Positions 1-8,700 of a DNA stretch of 64,000 bases are shown one piece after another. The notes beneath the pieces are model-generated. The model worked only from the letters and a program-made list of their open reading frames with translations, was not told the origin of the DNA and did not search any database. This DNA comes from ATM1 sp003577165 (lineage in GTDB: Bacteria; Armatimonadota; Fimbriimonadia; Fimbriimonadales; ATM1), in the NCBI GenBank assembly GCA_030263715.1, contig SZPM01000001.1, positions 62,001 to 126,000 on the forward strand. The letters are read 5' to 3'. The position numbers and the translations under genes are program-made. The first letter of the stretch is position 1, and each line of letters begins with the position of its first letter.

Positions 1-2
1 TC

Positions 3-89
3 GTAATCATCGAAAAGAAGAACACCCTCGACGGAACGGCCGAAGCGAAGGAGAAGACCTCGACCAATGACCTGGCTATCGGCGGTTAG
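3..89 (+). CDS. C-terminal end of an unidentified upstream protein (partial)
   Basis: Reading frame 3 is open from the left edge to a TAG at 87-89 and ends in a plausible hydrophilic tail (...EKKNTLDGTAEAKEK...LAIGG). It would overlap the start of the next gene by 23 bp in another frame, typical of the compact operons here. The VIIEKKN stretch could be the last strand of a PDZ domain, which would fit a tandem arrangement with the HtrA-like gene that follows, but 28 residues are too few to identify a family. Confidence 0.35.
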   Translation, partial: VIIEKKNTLDGTAEAKEKTSTNDLAIGG

Positions 90-1140
90 CGCAATTTCCT
101 CGCTGGTTTCGGCGATGCCGCAGGACGGCATCGCTGCACCGCTTTCGGACGCGCTCGCCCTCGACGCCTCGAAGAAGACGGCGGTCGTTCTCGGACCCGA
201 CGGCCCACTCGGTCTCGGCGTCGTCATCGGCCAAAAGGGCGAAGTCTTGACGATCGGCCCGGTCGCCTTCGGCGAAGATGGACTGCCTCGCACGTCACTC
301 AAAGTGCGAATCGGTGACAACACGACGTCCGCAACGGTTTCCGCATTCGATCCCATGACGGACCTCGCCCTGCTTCGCGCGCAACAGGCGCCATCCTCAG
401 AAGTTTCAGAAGCGAATCGTGGCGTCGCGCGAGTTGGAACGACGATCCTCTCCGATGTTCACCTCTGCGTTCTTCCGAGCGGACCGGTTCGAGTGCAAGT
501 CGTTCGCCGAGATGTCGGCGGCGTTCTCGAACTGAGCCAGAGATACATACCGCTCTTTGAGGTGCGCCTCGAGCGCGGGGATGAAGTGCTCGGCGGCGCG
601 CCAATTTTCGCGCCAGACGGATCTCTCGCCGGAATCCTCATGGCCTCGCTCGCAAGCGGCGAGAAGGCCGAAGCGGAGATAAAGCGGAGCCCCGGCGCGG
701 CCGGGTTCGCAGGCTCTGCGGCCCTCCAAGGGCCGCTTCCAGCCGTGACGACGTTCGCCCTCAGCGGAACAGTCGTAAACCGTGTGATTCAGGGCTTTCT
801 CTCGGGCAGCCTTAGGCATCCGTGGATCGGCATCTACTTCGCTTCCGCAACCCCGCGCGGCGCAAAGATCCTCCGCGTCGTCGAGAGCAGCCCTGCGGCC
901 GCAGCCGGCCTGCGGGTGAACGACGTTATTCTCACGGTCAACGGCAAGGCGATTGCCGACGGCGTCGCTCTGGGAGCGCTTCTCTTCGATCTGCCCATCG
1001 GCTCGACCGCGGACGTCACTGTCAAGCGCGGAAGCCTCGTGCTCGCGGTGAAATGTTCGGTCGTCGCCGACCCGCGCGCGAGCCAGATCGGACAGTTGAT
1101 TCGAAAACCGGTCGTTAGCGTTCAGCGCATTCGGCTGTAG
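67..1140 (+). CDS. HtrA-like trypsin-fold protein with C-terminal PDZ domain, apparently catalytically dead
   Basis: 357 residues: an N-terminal segment with alanine-rich hydrophobic character, an S1C-like beta-barrel (about 35-215) and a PDZ domain (about 255-345, with ILRVVESSPAAAAGLRVNDV and ILTVNGKAI). The Asp of the triad seems kept in DPMTDLALLRA. The histidine position of the usual TNxHVV motif reads LTIGPVAF, and the GNSGGP serine motif reads VLGGAPIF, so both His and Ser appear lost. HtrA relatives degrade or chaperone misfolded envelope proteins; this one is more likely a scaffold or regulator, perhaps of a protease encoded just upstream. Its stop overlaps the convergent recJ gene by 26 bp. 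Confidence 0.85.
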   Translation: MTWLSAVSAISSLVSAMPQDGIAAPLSDALALDASKKTAVVLGPDGPLGLGVVIGQKGEVLTIGPVAFGEDGLPRTSLKVRIGDNTTSATVSAFDPMTDLALLRAQQAPSSEVSEANRGVARVGTTILSDVHLCVLPSGPVRVQVVRRDVGGVLELSQRYIPLFEVRLERGDEVLGGAPIFAPDGSLAGILMASLASGEKAEAEIKRSPGAAGFAGSAALQGPLPAVTTFALSGTVVNRVIQGFLSGSLRHPWIGIYFASATPRGAKILRVVESSPAAAAGLRVNDVILTVNGKAIADGVALGALLFDLPIGSTADVTVKRGSLVLAVKCSVVADPRASQIGQLIRKPVVSVQRIRL

Positions 1141-2851
1141 CTCGCAGGTCCACTAATCGCGCCTGCGGACTCTCGTTCCCGTTAAATCGGTCGGTGTCCA
1201 CGTTTACCAGAAGGTCCACCGGCTGACCCGGTTCGAGTTTCGAAAACCGTTCCGCAAAACCGAAACCGATTCCCTTCACATTCGGCGCAGCGCCAAGTCG
1301 GAACTGCGCATGCTGGCCGTTTCCGACCGCGCGCCACGATTCGATTCCCGTTGAGAAGATCGCGAACAGCGGCTCCGGGTTCCCAACGCCGAACGGAGCG
1401 AGGCTCCCGATGCTCTTTGTGAGTTCGAGCGTGATGTCCATCGGTCTGATTCTGGCGTCCGCTTCGAATGTCGGCACGAGGTCCTCGTCTCGAATCACCT
1501 TCGACGCGAACGCCTCGAGGGCTTCGGCCGCCTCTTCGAGCCTTCCCGCATCAATCTGAAATCCGACCGCAGCCTCATGTCCTCCGCACGACTCGAACAA
1601 CTGACTGTTTGCCTCCAGCATCTCGAACAAACTGAATCCAGGAATGCTCCGGCCCGAACCATGAGCGAATCCCGTTACTGCATCCATCGAAGCCACGAGC
1701 GCCGGACGCGAGTAGGCTTCCGCGAGTTTCCCTGCGACGATTCCCACCACTCCACGCGGCCAATCTTCCGCCCACACGAAGATGAGGCGACGCTCGGGGC
1801 TCCACGTCCTCTCCACCAACTCTCGCGCGTGCTCCATCGTCTCCTGCTGCGCCCGCCTACGCTCTTGATTGTGTGAATCGAGCGTTTTCGCGAGCTCTCG
1901 AGCCTCGCTGGGGTCGTCGGTAAGCAGGAGCCGGAGCGCGACGTCCGCATCGTCGACCCGCCCGGCTGCGTTGATCCGAGGTCCCAACTTGAATCCGACA
2001 TCGAACGAAGTCAAGGTTGCGCCGCGTTGGATGCCGGCGACTTCCATCAACGCCCGCAATCCAACTTTCTTCGTTTCCGACAGTCGCGCAAGTCCGTGCG
2101 TTGCGAGAATCCGATTCTCTCCCGTGAGCGGAACGATGTCGGCAAGCGTTCCGAGCGCTGCGAGGTCGAGAAACGCCCGTTGAAAACTCTCTTTCGACAC
2201 GCCGCACGCTTCGGCGGTCGCCTGTGCCACCTTGAAAGCGACGCCCGCGCCGCTAAGTTCCGGAAATGGATAGCTTGAGTCTCGCCGATGCGGGTTTACG
2301 ACGGCGTCTGCGTCCGGCAACTCGCCTTGAACCTGGTGATGGTCCGTGACTACGACTCTCATCCCCGTTGCGCGAGCCATTTCGATCATTTCGTTCGCCG
2401 TGGTTCCACAGTCGCAAGTCAAGAACAGCCCCGCACCCATGGACTTCGCGTGCTCGATCGCGAATTCATGGATCCCATAACCCTCTCGAATCCTGTGGGG
2501 GACATGCGAGATGACATTCAGTCCAAGTTTGCTGAGAGACCTCGAGAAGATCGCGGCCGACGTCACACCGTCAACATCGTAATCACCGTGCACGTACACG
2601 GTTTCCCCCAGTTCCTTTGCACGCAAAATCTCCCGAACCGCGGCCTCGCAATCCGGAAGCAGCATGGGATCGTGGAGGTCTTCGAGAGAGGGCTTGAGGA
2701 ACTTGTCCGCCTCTTCGGGCTCGGTCAATCCTCGGTTGGCAAGAACGACGGCGAGAAGCGGGTGGATGCCGAGGCCGGCCTCCAGGCGCGCGGTGACTGA
2801 GGCATCCGCGGACCGGATGACCCAACGCGCTTGGAGGGCGCTTTCAACCAT
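1115..2851 (-). CDS. recJ: single-stranded-DNA-specific 5'-3' exonuclease RecJ
   Basis: 578 residues in the size range of RecJ. The DHH phosphoesterase motifs are clear: HGDYDVDGVTSA (about 88-99), TCDCGT, VTDHHQV (DHH about 170-172) and GPRINAAGRVDD. The DHHA1 domain follows with SGRSIPGFSL and CGGHEAAVGF, and the C-terminal OB-type segment ends in LLVNVDTDRF. RecJ is an Mn/Mg-dependent nuclease in RecF recombination, mismatch repair and base-excision repair. The frame extends 15 codons upstream, but the ATG at 2851 (MVESALQARW) is preferred because it leaves room for a divergent promoter before the aldo/keto reductase. Confidence 0.95.
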   Translation of the reverse strand: MVESALQARWVIRSADASVTARLEAGLGIHPLLAVVLANRGLTEPEEADKFLKPSLEDLHDPMLLPDCEAAVREILRAKELGETVYVHGDYDVDGVTSAAIFSRSLSKLGLNVISHVPHRIREGYGIHEFAIEHAKSMGAGLFLTCDCGTTANEMIEMARATGMRVVVTDHHQVQGELPDADAVVNPHRRDSSYPFPELSGAGVAFKVAQATAEACGVSKESFQRAFLDLAALGTLADIVPLTGENRILATHGLARLSETKKVGLRALMEVAGIQRGATLTSFDVGFKLGPRINAAGRVDDADVALRLLLTDDPSEARELAKTLDSHNQERRRAQQETMEHARELVERTWSPERRLIFVWAEDWPRGVVGIVAGKLAEAYSRPALVASMDAVTGFAHGSGRSIPGFSLFEMLEANSQLFESCGGHEAAVGFQIDAGRLEEAAEALEAFASKVIRDEDLVPTFEADARIRPMDITLELTKSIGSLAPFGVGNPEPLFAIFSTGIESWRAVGNGQHAQFRLGAAPNVKGIGFGFAERFSKLEPGQPVDLLVNVDTDRFNGNESPQARLVDLRATAECAER

Positions 2852-2905
2852 GCTGGCATTATGCACCCCGCAGCCCTCCTTCGAAATCGGTACCATACTC
2901 CCAGA

Positions 2906-3871
2906 GTGCGCTACAGGAAACTTGGCAGATACGGAATCAAATTGAGCGAGATCTCACTCGGCGGCTGGCTGACTCACGGTCGGACACTGGCCGACGACCA
3001 AGTCGCAGCCATCGTGCGCAGTGCGTTCGATCTCGGCATTAACTTCTTCGACACTGCGGACGTATACAACAAAGGTGCGGCGGAGATCGCGCTCGGAAAG
3101 GCGATTCGCTCCTTTCGGAGGGAGGACATAGTAATCGGAACGAAGTGCTTCTTCGCAATGTCGGACAATCCGAACGACCGCGGACTTAGCAGGAAACACA
3201 TCTTCGAAAGCGTTCACGCCAGCCTCAGTCGCATTGGAGTCGAGTACGTCGACCTCATGCAGTTCCATCGCTTCGATCTGGAAACGCCCCTCGACGAAAC
3301 GATTCGCGCGATTGAGGACCTCATTCGCCAGGGCAAGGTCCTCTATTGGGGCGTCAGCGAATGGACGGCTTCTCAAATCACCGACGCCTGCCACATTGCG
3401 CGCACGCTTGGCTGCTGCCCTCCGATCAGCAATCAGCCGCTCTACAATCTTCAAACGCGTAGGATTGAATCGGAAGTGATGGGTGTCTGCCACCGGGAGG
3501 GCCTCGGCCTCGTGGTCTTCTCGCCTCTCGCACAAGGCGTGTTGACCGGCAAATACCGGCCCGGGGAGCCGCCTCCGCCGGGGTCTCGAGGAGCCGACGA
3601 GTCGAGTAACGTCTTCATGGTCAAGAGCCTTGAAGACAAAGTGCTCGAAGCCGTCCGACAGGTCGGCGATCTCGCCAGCCAGGCGGGCTGCACCCTTGCG
3701 CAATTCGCCCTCGCCTGGTGCCTCCGAAGGCCCGAGGTGACCTCGGCGATCGTCGGAGCGACTTCCGTCGAGCAACTTCAAGAGAACGCCAAGGCCAGCG
3801 GCTTGGAAATCCACCCGGCCCTGTTCGCGAAGGCCGAGGCCGTCTTCGACGAAGCCCTCGGTACGGCGTAA
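2906..3871 (+). CDS. aldo/keto reductase, Kv-beta-like/YghZ type
   Basis: 321 residues from a GTG at 2906, giving the family's standard N-terminus VRYRKLGRYGIKLSEISLGG. The reading frame is open further upstream, but that extension has no family character and overlaps recJ. The catalytic tetrad is visible: Asp and Tyr in NFFDTADVYNKG, Lys in IVIGTKC, His in LMQFHRFD. The NADPH-binding C-terminus includes FSPLAQGVLTGKY and AIVGATSVEQL. The YISNQP-equivalent region reads PPISNQPLYNLQ. These are cytosolic NADPH-dependent carbonyl reductases; the substrate cannot be told from sequence. It is divergent from recJ with about 54 bp between starts. Confidence 0.93.
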   Translation: MRYRKLGRYGIKLSEISLGGWLTHGRTLADDQVAAIVRSAFDLGINFFDTADVYNKGAAEIALGKAIRSFRREDIVIGTKCFFAMSDNPNDRGLSRKHIFESVHASLSRIGVEYVDLMQFHRFDLETPLDETIRAIEDLIRQGKVLYWGVSEWTASQITDACHIARTLGCCPPISNQPLYNLQTRRIESEVMGVCHREGLGLVVFSPLAQGVLTGKYRPGEPPPPGSRGADESSNVFMVKSLEDKVLEAVRQVGDLASQAGCTLAQFALAWCLRRPEVTSAIVGATSVEQLQENAKASGLEIHPALFAKAEAVFDEALGTA

Positions 3872-3889
3872 GGCATAATCTCGCCCGCC

Positions 3890-4369
3890 ATGCAGCACCA
3901 AACCTCGTTTGAAACTGCGCGGGGCATTTCCGATGTGGAAGTGTCACACGGTCATGCGCTGATCGTGGTGACCGGATTCAACGAGGCGGAAGAGTCTGCG
4001 AAGCGATTAGAAGCGCTAAGGGTGTTGGCGAGCGCGGGCTACTCCATCGACTTCCTCAAACTGGCATTGGGAGGATTTTCGTTCGTCGTTCAAGAGTCGG
4101 CCGCGCTGGACATCGAGAAGTGCCTCAGCGAGGCGGGCTTCGATGCGAAAGCGATCCAGCGTCGGTCATTGATTACCGTTCGCGCGCCGAACATCCGGGA
4201 CGAAAGCGGACTCGTTGCGCGCATCGCGCAGACCGTCGTTGCCTCCGACGCTTCGATCGAAAGCGTGGGAGACATGCATTCGGCGGTTCTTCTCGTTGTC
4301 CACAGCGCAGTTGCGGACCGCGCAGGCGAAGCGCTCCGCGGACTGATCGGCAAGGTGGACATCCTGTGA
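3890..4369 (+). CDS. stand-alone double ACT-domain protein, probable regulatory partner of aspartate kinase
   Basis: 159 residues with two ACT-like repeats (about 15-85 and 92-155) and no catalytic domain. The second repeat is the clearer (SLITVRAPNIRDESGLVARIAQTVVAS). Its TGA overlaps the GTG start of lysC, so the two are translationally coupled. ACT pairs bind amino acids and confer feedback control; the coupling suggests this protein binds or tunes the aspartate kinase encoded next. Because that kinase already has its own C-terminal ACT pair, this is an additional regulatory layer rather than a split beta subunit. Function is inferred from domain and position only. Confidence 0.85.
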   Translation: MQHQTSFETARGISDVEVSHGHALIVVTGFNEAEESAKRLEALRVLASAGYSIDFLKLALGGFSFVVQESAALDIEKCLSEAGFDAKAIQRRSLITVRAPNIRDESGLVARIAQTVVASDASIESVGDMHSAVLLVVHSAVADRAGEALRGLIGKVDIL

Positions 4370-5724
4370 TCCGCATCAAGGTCATGAAGTTCGGCGGCAC
4401 GAGCGTCGCTACGCCGGAGGCGAGACTGATCGCAGCCCACAAGGTCGTGGCTGCCAAGGAGGCTGGATTCAATCCCGTCGTCGTAGTGAGCGCGATCGGG
4501 CGCGCAGGCTCGCCCTACGCTACCGACACCCTACTTGCGCTCCTCCGTGACGTGGACCCGCTGGTTTCTCCTGAGCCGCGAGAAGTGGACCTCATGCTCG
4601 CCTGCGGAGAAATCCTCTCGACTTGCGTGTTCGCCCAAACTCTCAAGTCGCTCGGACTCCGCGCAAGCGCAATGACCGGCGGGCAGGCCGGGCTCATCAC
4701 GGATGGCACATACGGCAACGCGCGAATCACCGAGGTGCATCCCGACGACGTTTTCAAGGTGATTCGAGCCGGGCGGATTCCGGTCGTCTGCGGATTTCAG
4801 GGAAGTTCCCGCACGAACAGCGAGAGCGTTCACGGTGAGATCACGACCCTTGGCCGGGGGGGGAGTGACACCACCGCCAGCGCTTTGGGCGCCGCGCTCG
4901 GTGCTGAAGCGGTCGAGATCTTCACCGACGTCGATGGCGTCAAAACGGCCGATCCCAGCATGGCTCCTGACGCCCCAACCCTGCGGAAAATGACTTACGA
5001 GGAGGTCGCTGAGATCGCTCACCAGGGCGCCAAGGTCCTGCACCCGAGGGCCGCGGAGATCGCGATGAAGTTCGGCATCCCGTTGTGGGTCAAGAACACG
5101 TTCAGCGAAGAGCCTGGGACCGAGATCGTCACGCGCGACAAGTTCCCCGGTCGCCGCGTGACTGGCGTGACGCACACGGGGAAACTCATTTACCTCCAGT
5201 TCGACTCTCCGTTTGGAGCCGACAAGGCTGCGATCGAAGCCCGTGTGTACGAACTGATGGCTGACTACCGCATCAACCTGTTCATGCTCAACGCACACCC
5301 GAGCAGTTTCGGATTTGCGGTTCCACGTAAGCAGCTCGCAAACGTGAAGGAAATCCTCGACGGGCTCGTGATTCCGATGGAGGATGGAAATCCTCGCACG
5401 TACGTTCTGCAAGTCGGTCGGGGAGGCTCCACGGAAGTCGCGGCTCAGGAGCGGATGCTGCGAAACGTCCCTCGTTTCGGCGAGATCCGAAAGTGCATAG
5501 CCAAACTCACCGAGAACTGCACGATGGTCTCGCTGATCGCCCATGACTACCTGCAGCAGCCCGGCATCTACCTTCGAGTCATGGAATGCTTGGAGAAGGG
5601 AAGTGTCAACGTCCTGCAGACAAGCGACAGCCAACTTTCGTTATCGGTGTTAGTCCTCGAATCCGACTGCGAACGCGCCGTAAGGCTCCTGCACGACGAG
5701 TTCGAACTGCGCGGCGCCGTCTAG
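4366..5724 (+). CDS. lysC: aspartate kinase
   Basis: 452 residues from a GTG at 4366; an in-frame ATG at 4384 (MKFGGTSVAT) is an alternative start. The amino-acid kinase domain shows KFGGTSVA, LACGEILST, GFQGSSRTN, GRGGSDTTASALGAALGA and FTDVDGVKTADP, then the HPRAAEIAMKFGIPLWVKN segment. Two ACT domains follow (about 265-450). It phosphorylates L-aspartate, the first committed step to lysine, threonine and methionine. A threonine synthase gene at the right end of the window belongs to the same pathway. Its stop overlaps the convergent histidine kinase gene by 4 bp, with no terminator between them. Confidence 0.95.
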   Translation: MIRIKVMKFGGTSVATPEARLIAAHKVVAAKEAGFNPVVVVSAIGRAGSPYATDTLLALLRDVDPLVSPEPREVDLMLACGEILSTCVFAQTLKSLGLRASAMTGGQAGLITDGTYGNARITEVHPDDVFKVIRAGRIPVVCGFQGSSRTNSESVHGEITTLGRGGSDTTASALGAALGAEAVEIFTDVDGVKTADPSMAPDAPTLRKMTYEEVAEIAHQGAKVLHPRAAEIAMKFGIPLWVKNTFSEEPGTEIVTRDKFPGRRVTGVTHTGKLIYLQFDSPFGADKAAIEARVYELMADYRINLFMLNAHPSSFGFAVPRKQLANVKEILDGLVIPMEDGNPRTYVLQVGRGGSTEVAAQERMLRNVPRFGEIRKCIAKLTENCTMVSLIAHDYLQQPGIYLRVMECLEKGSVNVLQTSDSQLSLSVLVLESDCERAVRLLHDEFELRGAV

Positions 5725-8700
5725 CTCTTTCCGACCGCCACGTCCAGAAGCGCCCTCAGACGCCGCGCGAGTACCGACGGCGTAAACGGCTTTTGCACGT
5801 AATCGTTCACGGGCGACGCCATGTCCAATTCGCGCACGTCCGTCGTCGAATAGCCGGAAACGAACAGGATCGGGAGGTTGGGCCGCAGATCGCGAAGCTG
5901 GGATGCCAGCTCGACGCCGCTCATCTGAGGCATGACGACGTCCGTGATCACGGCATTAAGTTCGTTCTTATGCTCCGTCGCAATCCGAAGCGCAGCACGA
6001 GCGTCCTGCGCGGTCAGAACCCTGTATCCGTGCGCTTGCAGAAAGTCTGCGCTCAACTCCAAGAGCATCGGCTCGTCCTCGACGATGAGAATGGTTTCGT
6101 GGCCGCGCGGAATCGCTCCGAACACGGTTCTCTCCGATCGCTTCGTAGGGTGCTCGCGTGACAAAGGAATAAAGACGTCGAATCTCGCGCCGGCTCCTGG
6201 AGAACTCTCAACCAGGATGTTCCCACCCGCCTGCTTCACGATTCCGTGACAGGTTGCTAGCCCCAGACCGGTGCCTTTGCCCGGTTCTTTCGTGGTGAAG
6301 AACGGCTCAAAAATCCTCTCCCTCGCAGCTTCGTCCATTCCGACGCCCGTGTCGGTCACCGACACAACCACGTAGTTGCCGGGGAGTACCCCGAGGCGCG
6401 CTTCGCGGGATCGCTTCACCACCCTTCGCGATTCCGTTTCGATCATGAGGCGGCCACCATTCGGCATGGCGTCGCGCGCATTCACGACAAGATTCAACAC
6501 CACCTGCTCCAGTTGGGCCGAGTCGAACAACACGACGCTCGGTGTGGCGTCGAGTCGGGTGACGAGGCTGATGTCTTCGCCAATGGTGCGGTGCACGAGT
6601 TCCAGCAGCTCGCTCAGCACCGAGTTCACATCGATGGCGTCGGATTTACCGACTTGCCGCCTTGCGAAGGAGAGCAAGTGTCGTGTCAGGTCTGCCGCTC
6701 GCTCGCCTGCCTTCGTCACCTGTTCGAGTTCGTGCCTGACGCCAAGTCCCCCCTCGACCTTCCGGAGAGCCACATCGGCGTATCCGATGATCGCAGATAG
6801 CAGGTTGTTGAAGTCGTGTGCGATGCCCCCCGCCAAGCGTCCCATCGCTTCGAGCCGCTGCGAACGCGCGAGTTGCGCCTCCAACTCTTTGCGGTCCGTA
6901 ACATCTTCGATGATGTTGAGAAGAACGGTCGGTTGGCCGTCAGGGCCTCGCTCGAAAACGCTTGTTCGCCATTCAGCCCACCGGTACTGAGCCTCGTAAT
7001 TCGAAATCCGCACCAGCATCGAGTGGGTCTCGCCTTCTCCCAGCGAGTGCGTTGCCTCCCTCGCATTCAGTACCTGCTGCCTATCGGCAGCGTGCACGTG
7101 CATGAGCAGCGCCTGTGGATCGCGCATCACGCTGTGGGCGCCTGCTCTCCCGAAGAATTCGTCGAACCGCTTATTCGCGAACGTGACCTTCCCGTCGCTG
7201 GATGCCGTGATCGTGATCAGGAACGGCGAGTCGTCGACAATCTCCTCGATCAACTTTCGGCTCTCCCGAAGTTCGCGCTCCGCTTCCTTCCGAACGTGAA
7301 TGTCTACCGCGGATCCGATGTAACCGAGGAAATTGCCGTCCGAGTCGAAATTCGGCAGTCCGCGTTCCAGGAACCAGCGATACTCACCGTCATGCTTCCT
7401 CAGGCGGTACTCCATCGAGTACGGCGTCTGACTACGCCTCGCCTGAGCGTAGATTTCCGCGCACCGATCGTGGTCCTCAGGATGGATCGCTGTCTCCCAC
7501 CTGCCCTCGATCTCTTCCTCGAGCGTAGTGCCGCGATAGTCGAGCCACGGCTTGTTGAAGTAGCCGCACTGCCCGCGCGCGTCGGTAGTCCAAATGAGGA
7601 CAGGAGCGTTGTCGGCGAGTTGCCGGAACCTCTCCTCACTCGCGCGAAGCGCGTCCTCAGCCCGCTTGCGCTCTGTGATGTCCGTGACGAGCACTTGATT
7701 CGACTGCCGTCCAGCAAACGTCGCAATCTGAGCGATCGTCTCGACCGGAAACTCCGTTCCGTCCCTTCGCACCATCGTGAATTGAGACAGAGGGCCGATG
7801 CCGACCTCCTGCGTGGTCTTGATGCATTCGAGCACTGTCGGAAGCGAATCCGCGTGGACGAATTCGAGCGGGCTCTTTCCGATGAGTGCGTCGGCTGTTT
7901 CCACGCCGAGCATCTTCGCCATCGCGGGATTGCAGAACTGGATGATTCCCTCGTGGTGAATGATCACGCCGATAGGCAGCCGTTCGACTAGCCTTCGGTA
8001 CTCGTATTCGCTCTGGCGAAGCGCCTGCTCAGCCACCTTCTGTTCCGTGATGTCGCGCATCACGATCTGGACCGCAGGCCGACCCCTGTATCGAATCTGG
8101 CTTGACTTCACTTCGATGTGGACAGTTGTGCCGTTCGCCAGTATCAGCGTGGTTTCTGTGGTGTCCGACGCTGAGCCTTGCGAAGCGGCCTCCAAGCTCA
8201 TCCGAGTCGCATCGTGTTCGCTTGGGTGGATGAAATCGAATGGCGAGCGACCGATGACCTCTTCCGGATCATCTGCGCCGATGATCCGCGCCGCTTCGAT
8301 GTTTGCATAGGCGATCGTGTCGTTCTGGTAGACCCAGACCCCAATCGGCAGCGACTCGACGAGGTTCTCGTACTCGAGTTCTTTGGCCTGCAGCGCCTCG
8401 CGCACTCGATACTGCTCCGAGAAGTCGACGAGCAGCCCGACCTGGTGAACGTTGCCGCTCGGAGTGTGAAGCGCGCGGATGCGATCCTCGACCCAAAGAG
8501 AACTCCCATCTTTGCGGCACATCCGGTATCGGATGACAAGAGATCCTCCATATCCCGATGTGCTCCACTCCTCACGCTTCGCTCGCACAAATTCGCGGTC
8601 GTCCGGGTGCACGAGCGTGGTGAGAAGGTCCGCAGACTCTGAGAATTCGTCGGCCGAATATCCGAGAAGTCGCTCGGCGTTCGCGGATACGACGCACCGA

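Noticed and set aside
4531..5634. 367-codon open frame opposite lysC
   Set aside because: Shadow of the aspartate kinase; no motifs and no ribosome site.
6816..7991. 391-codon open frame on the plus strand inside the histidine kinase gene
   Set aside because: It is antisense to PAS domains with complete, family-typical sequence; its own translation has no domain-like pattern. High GC produces such long shadow frames.
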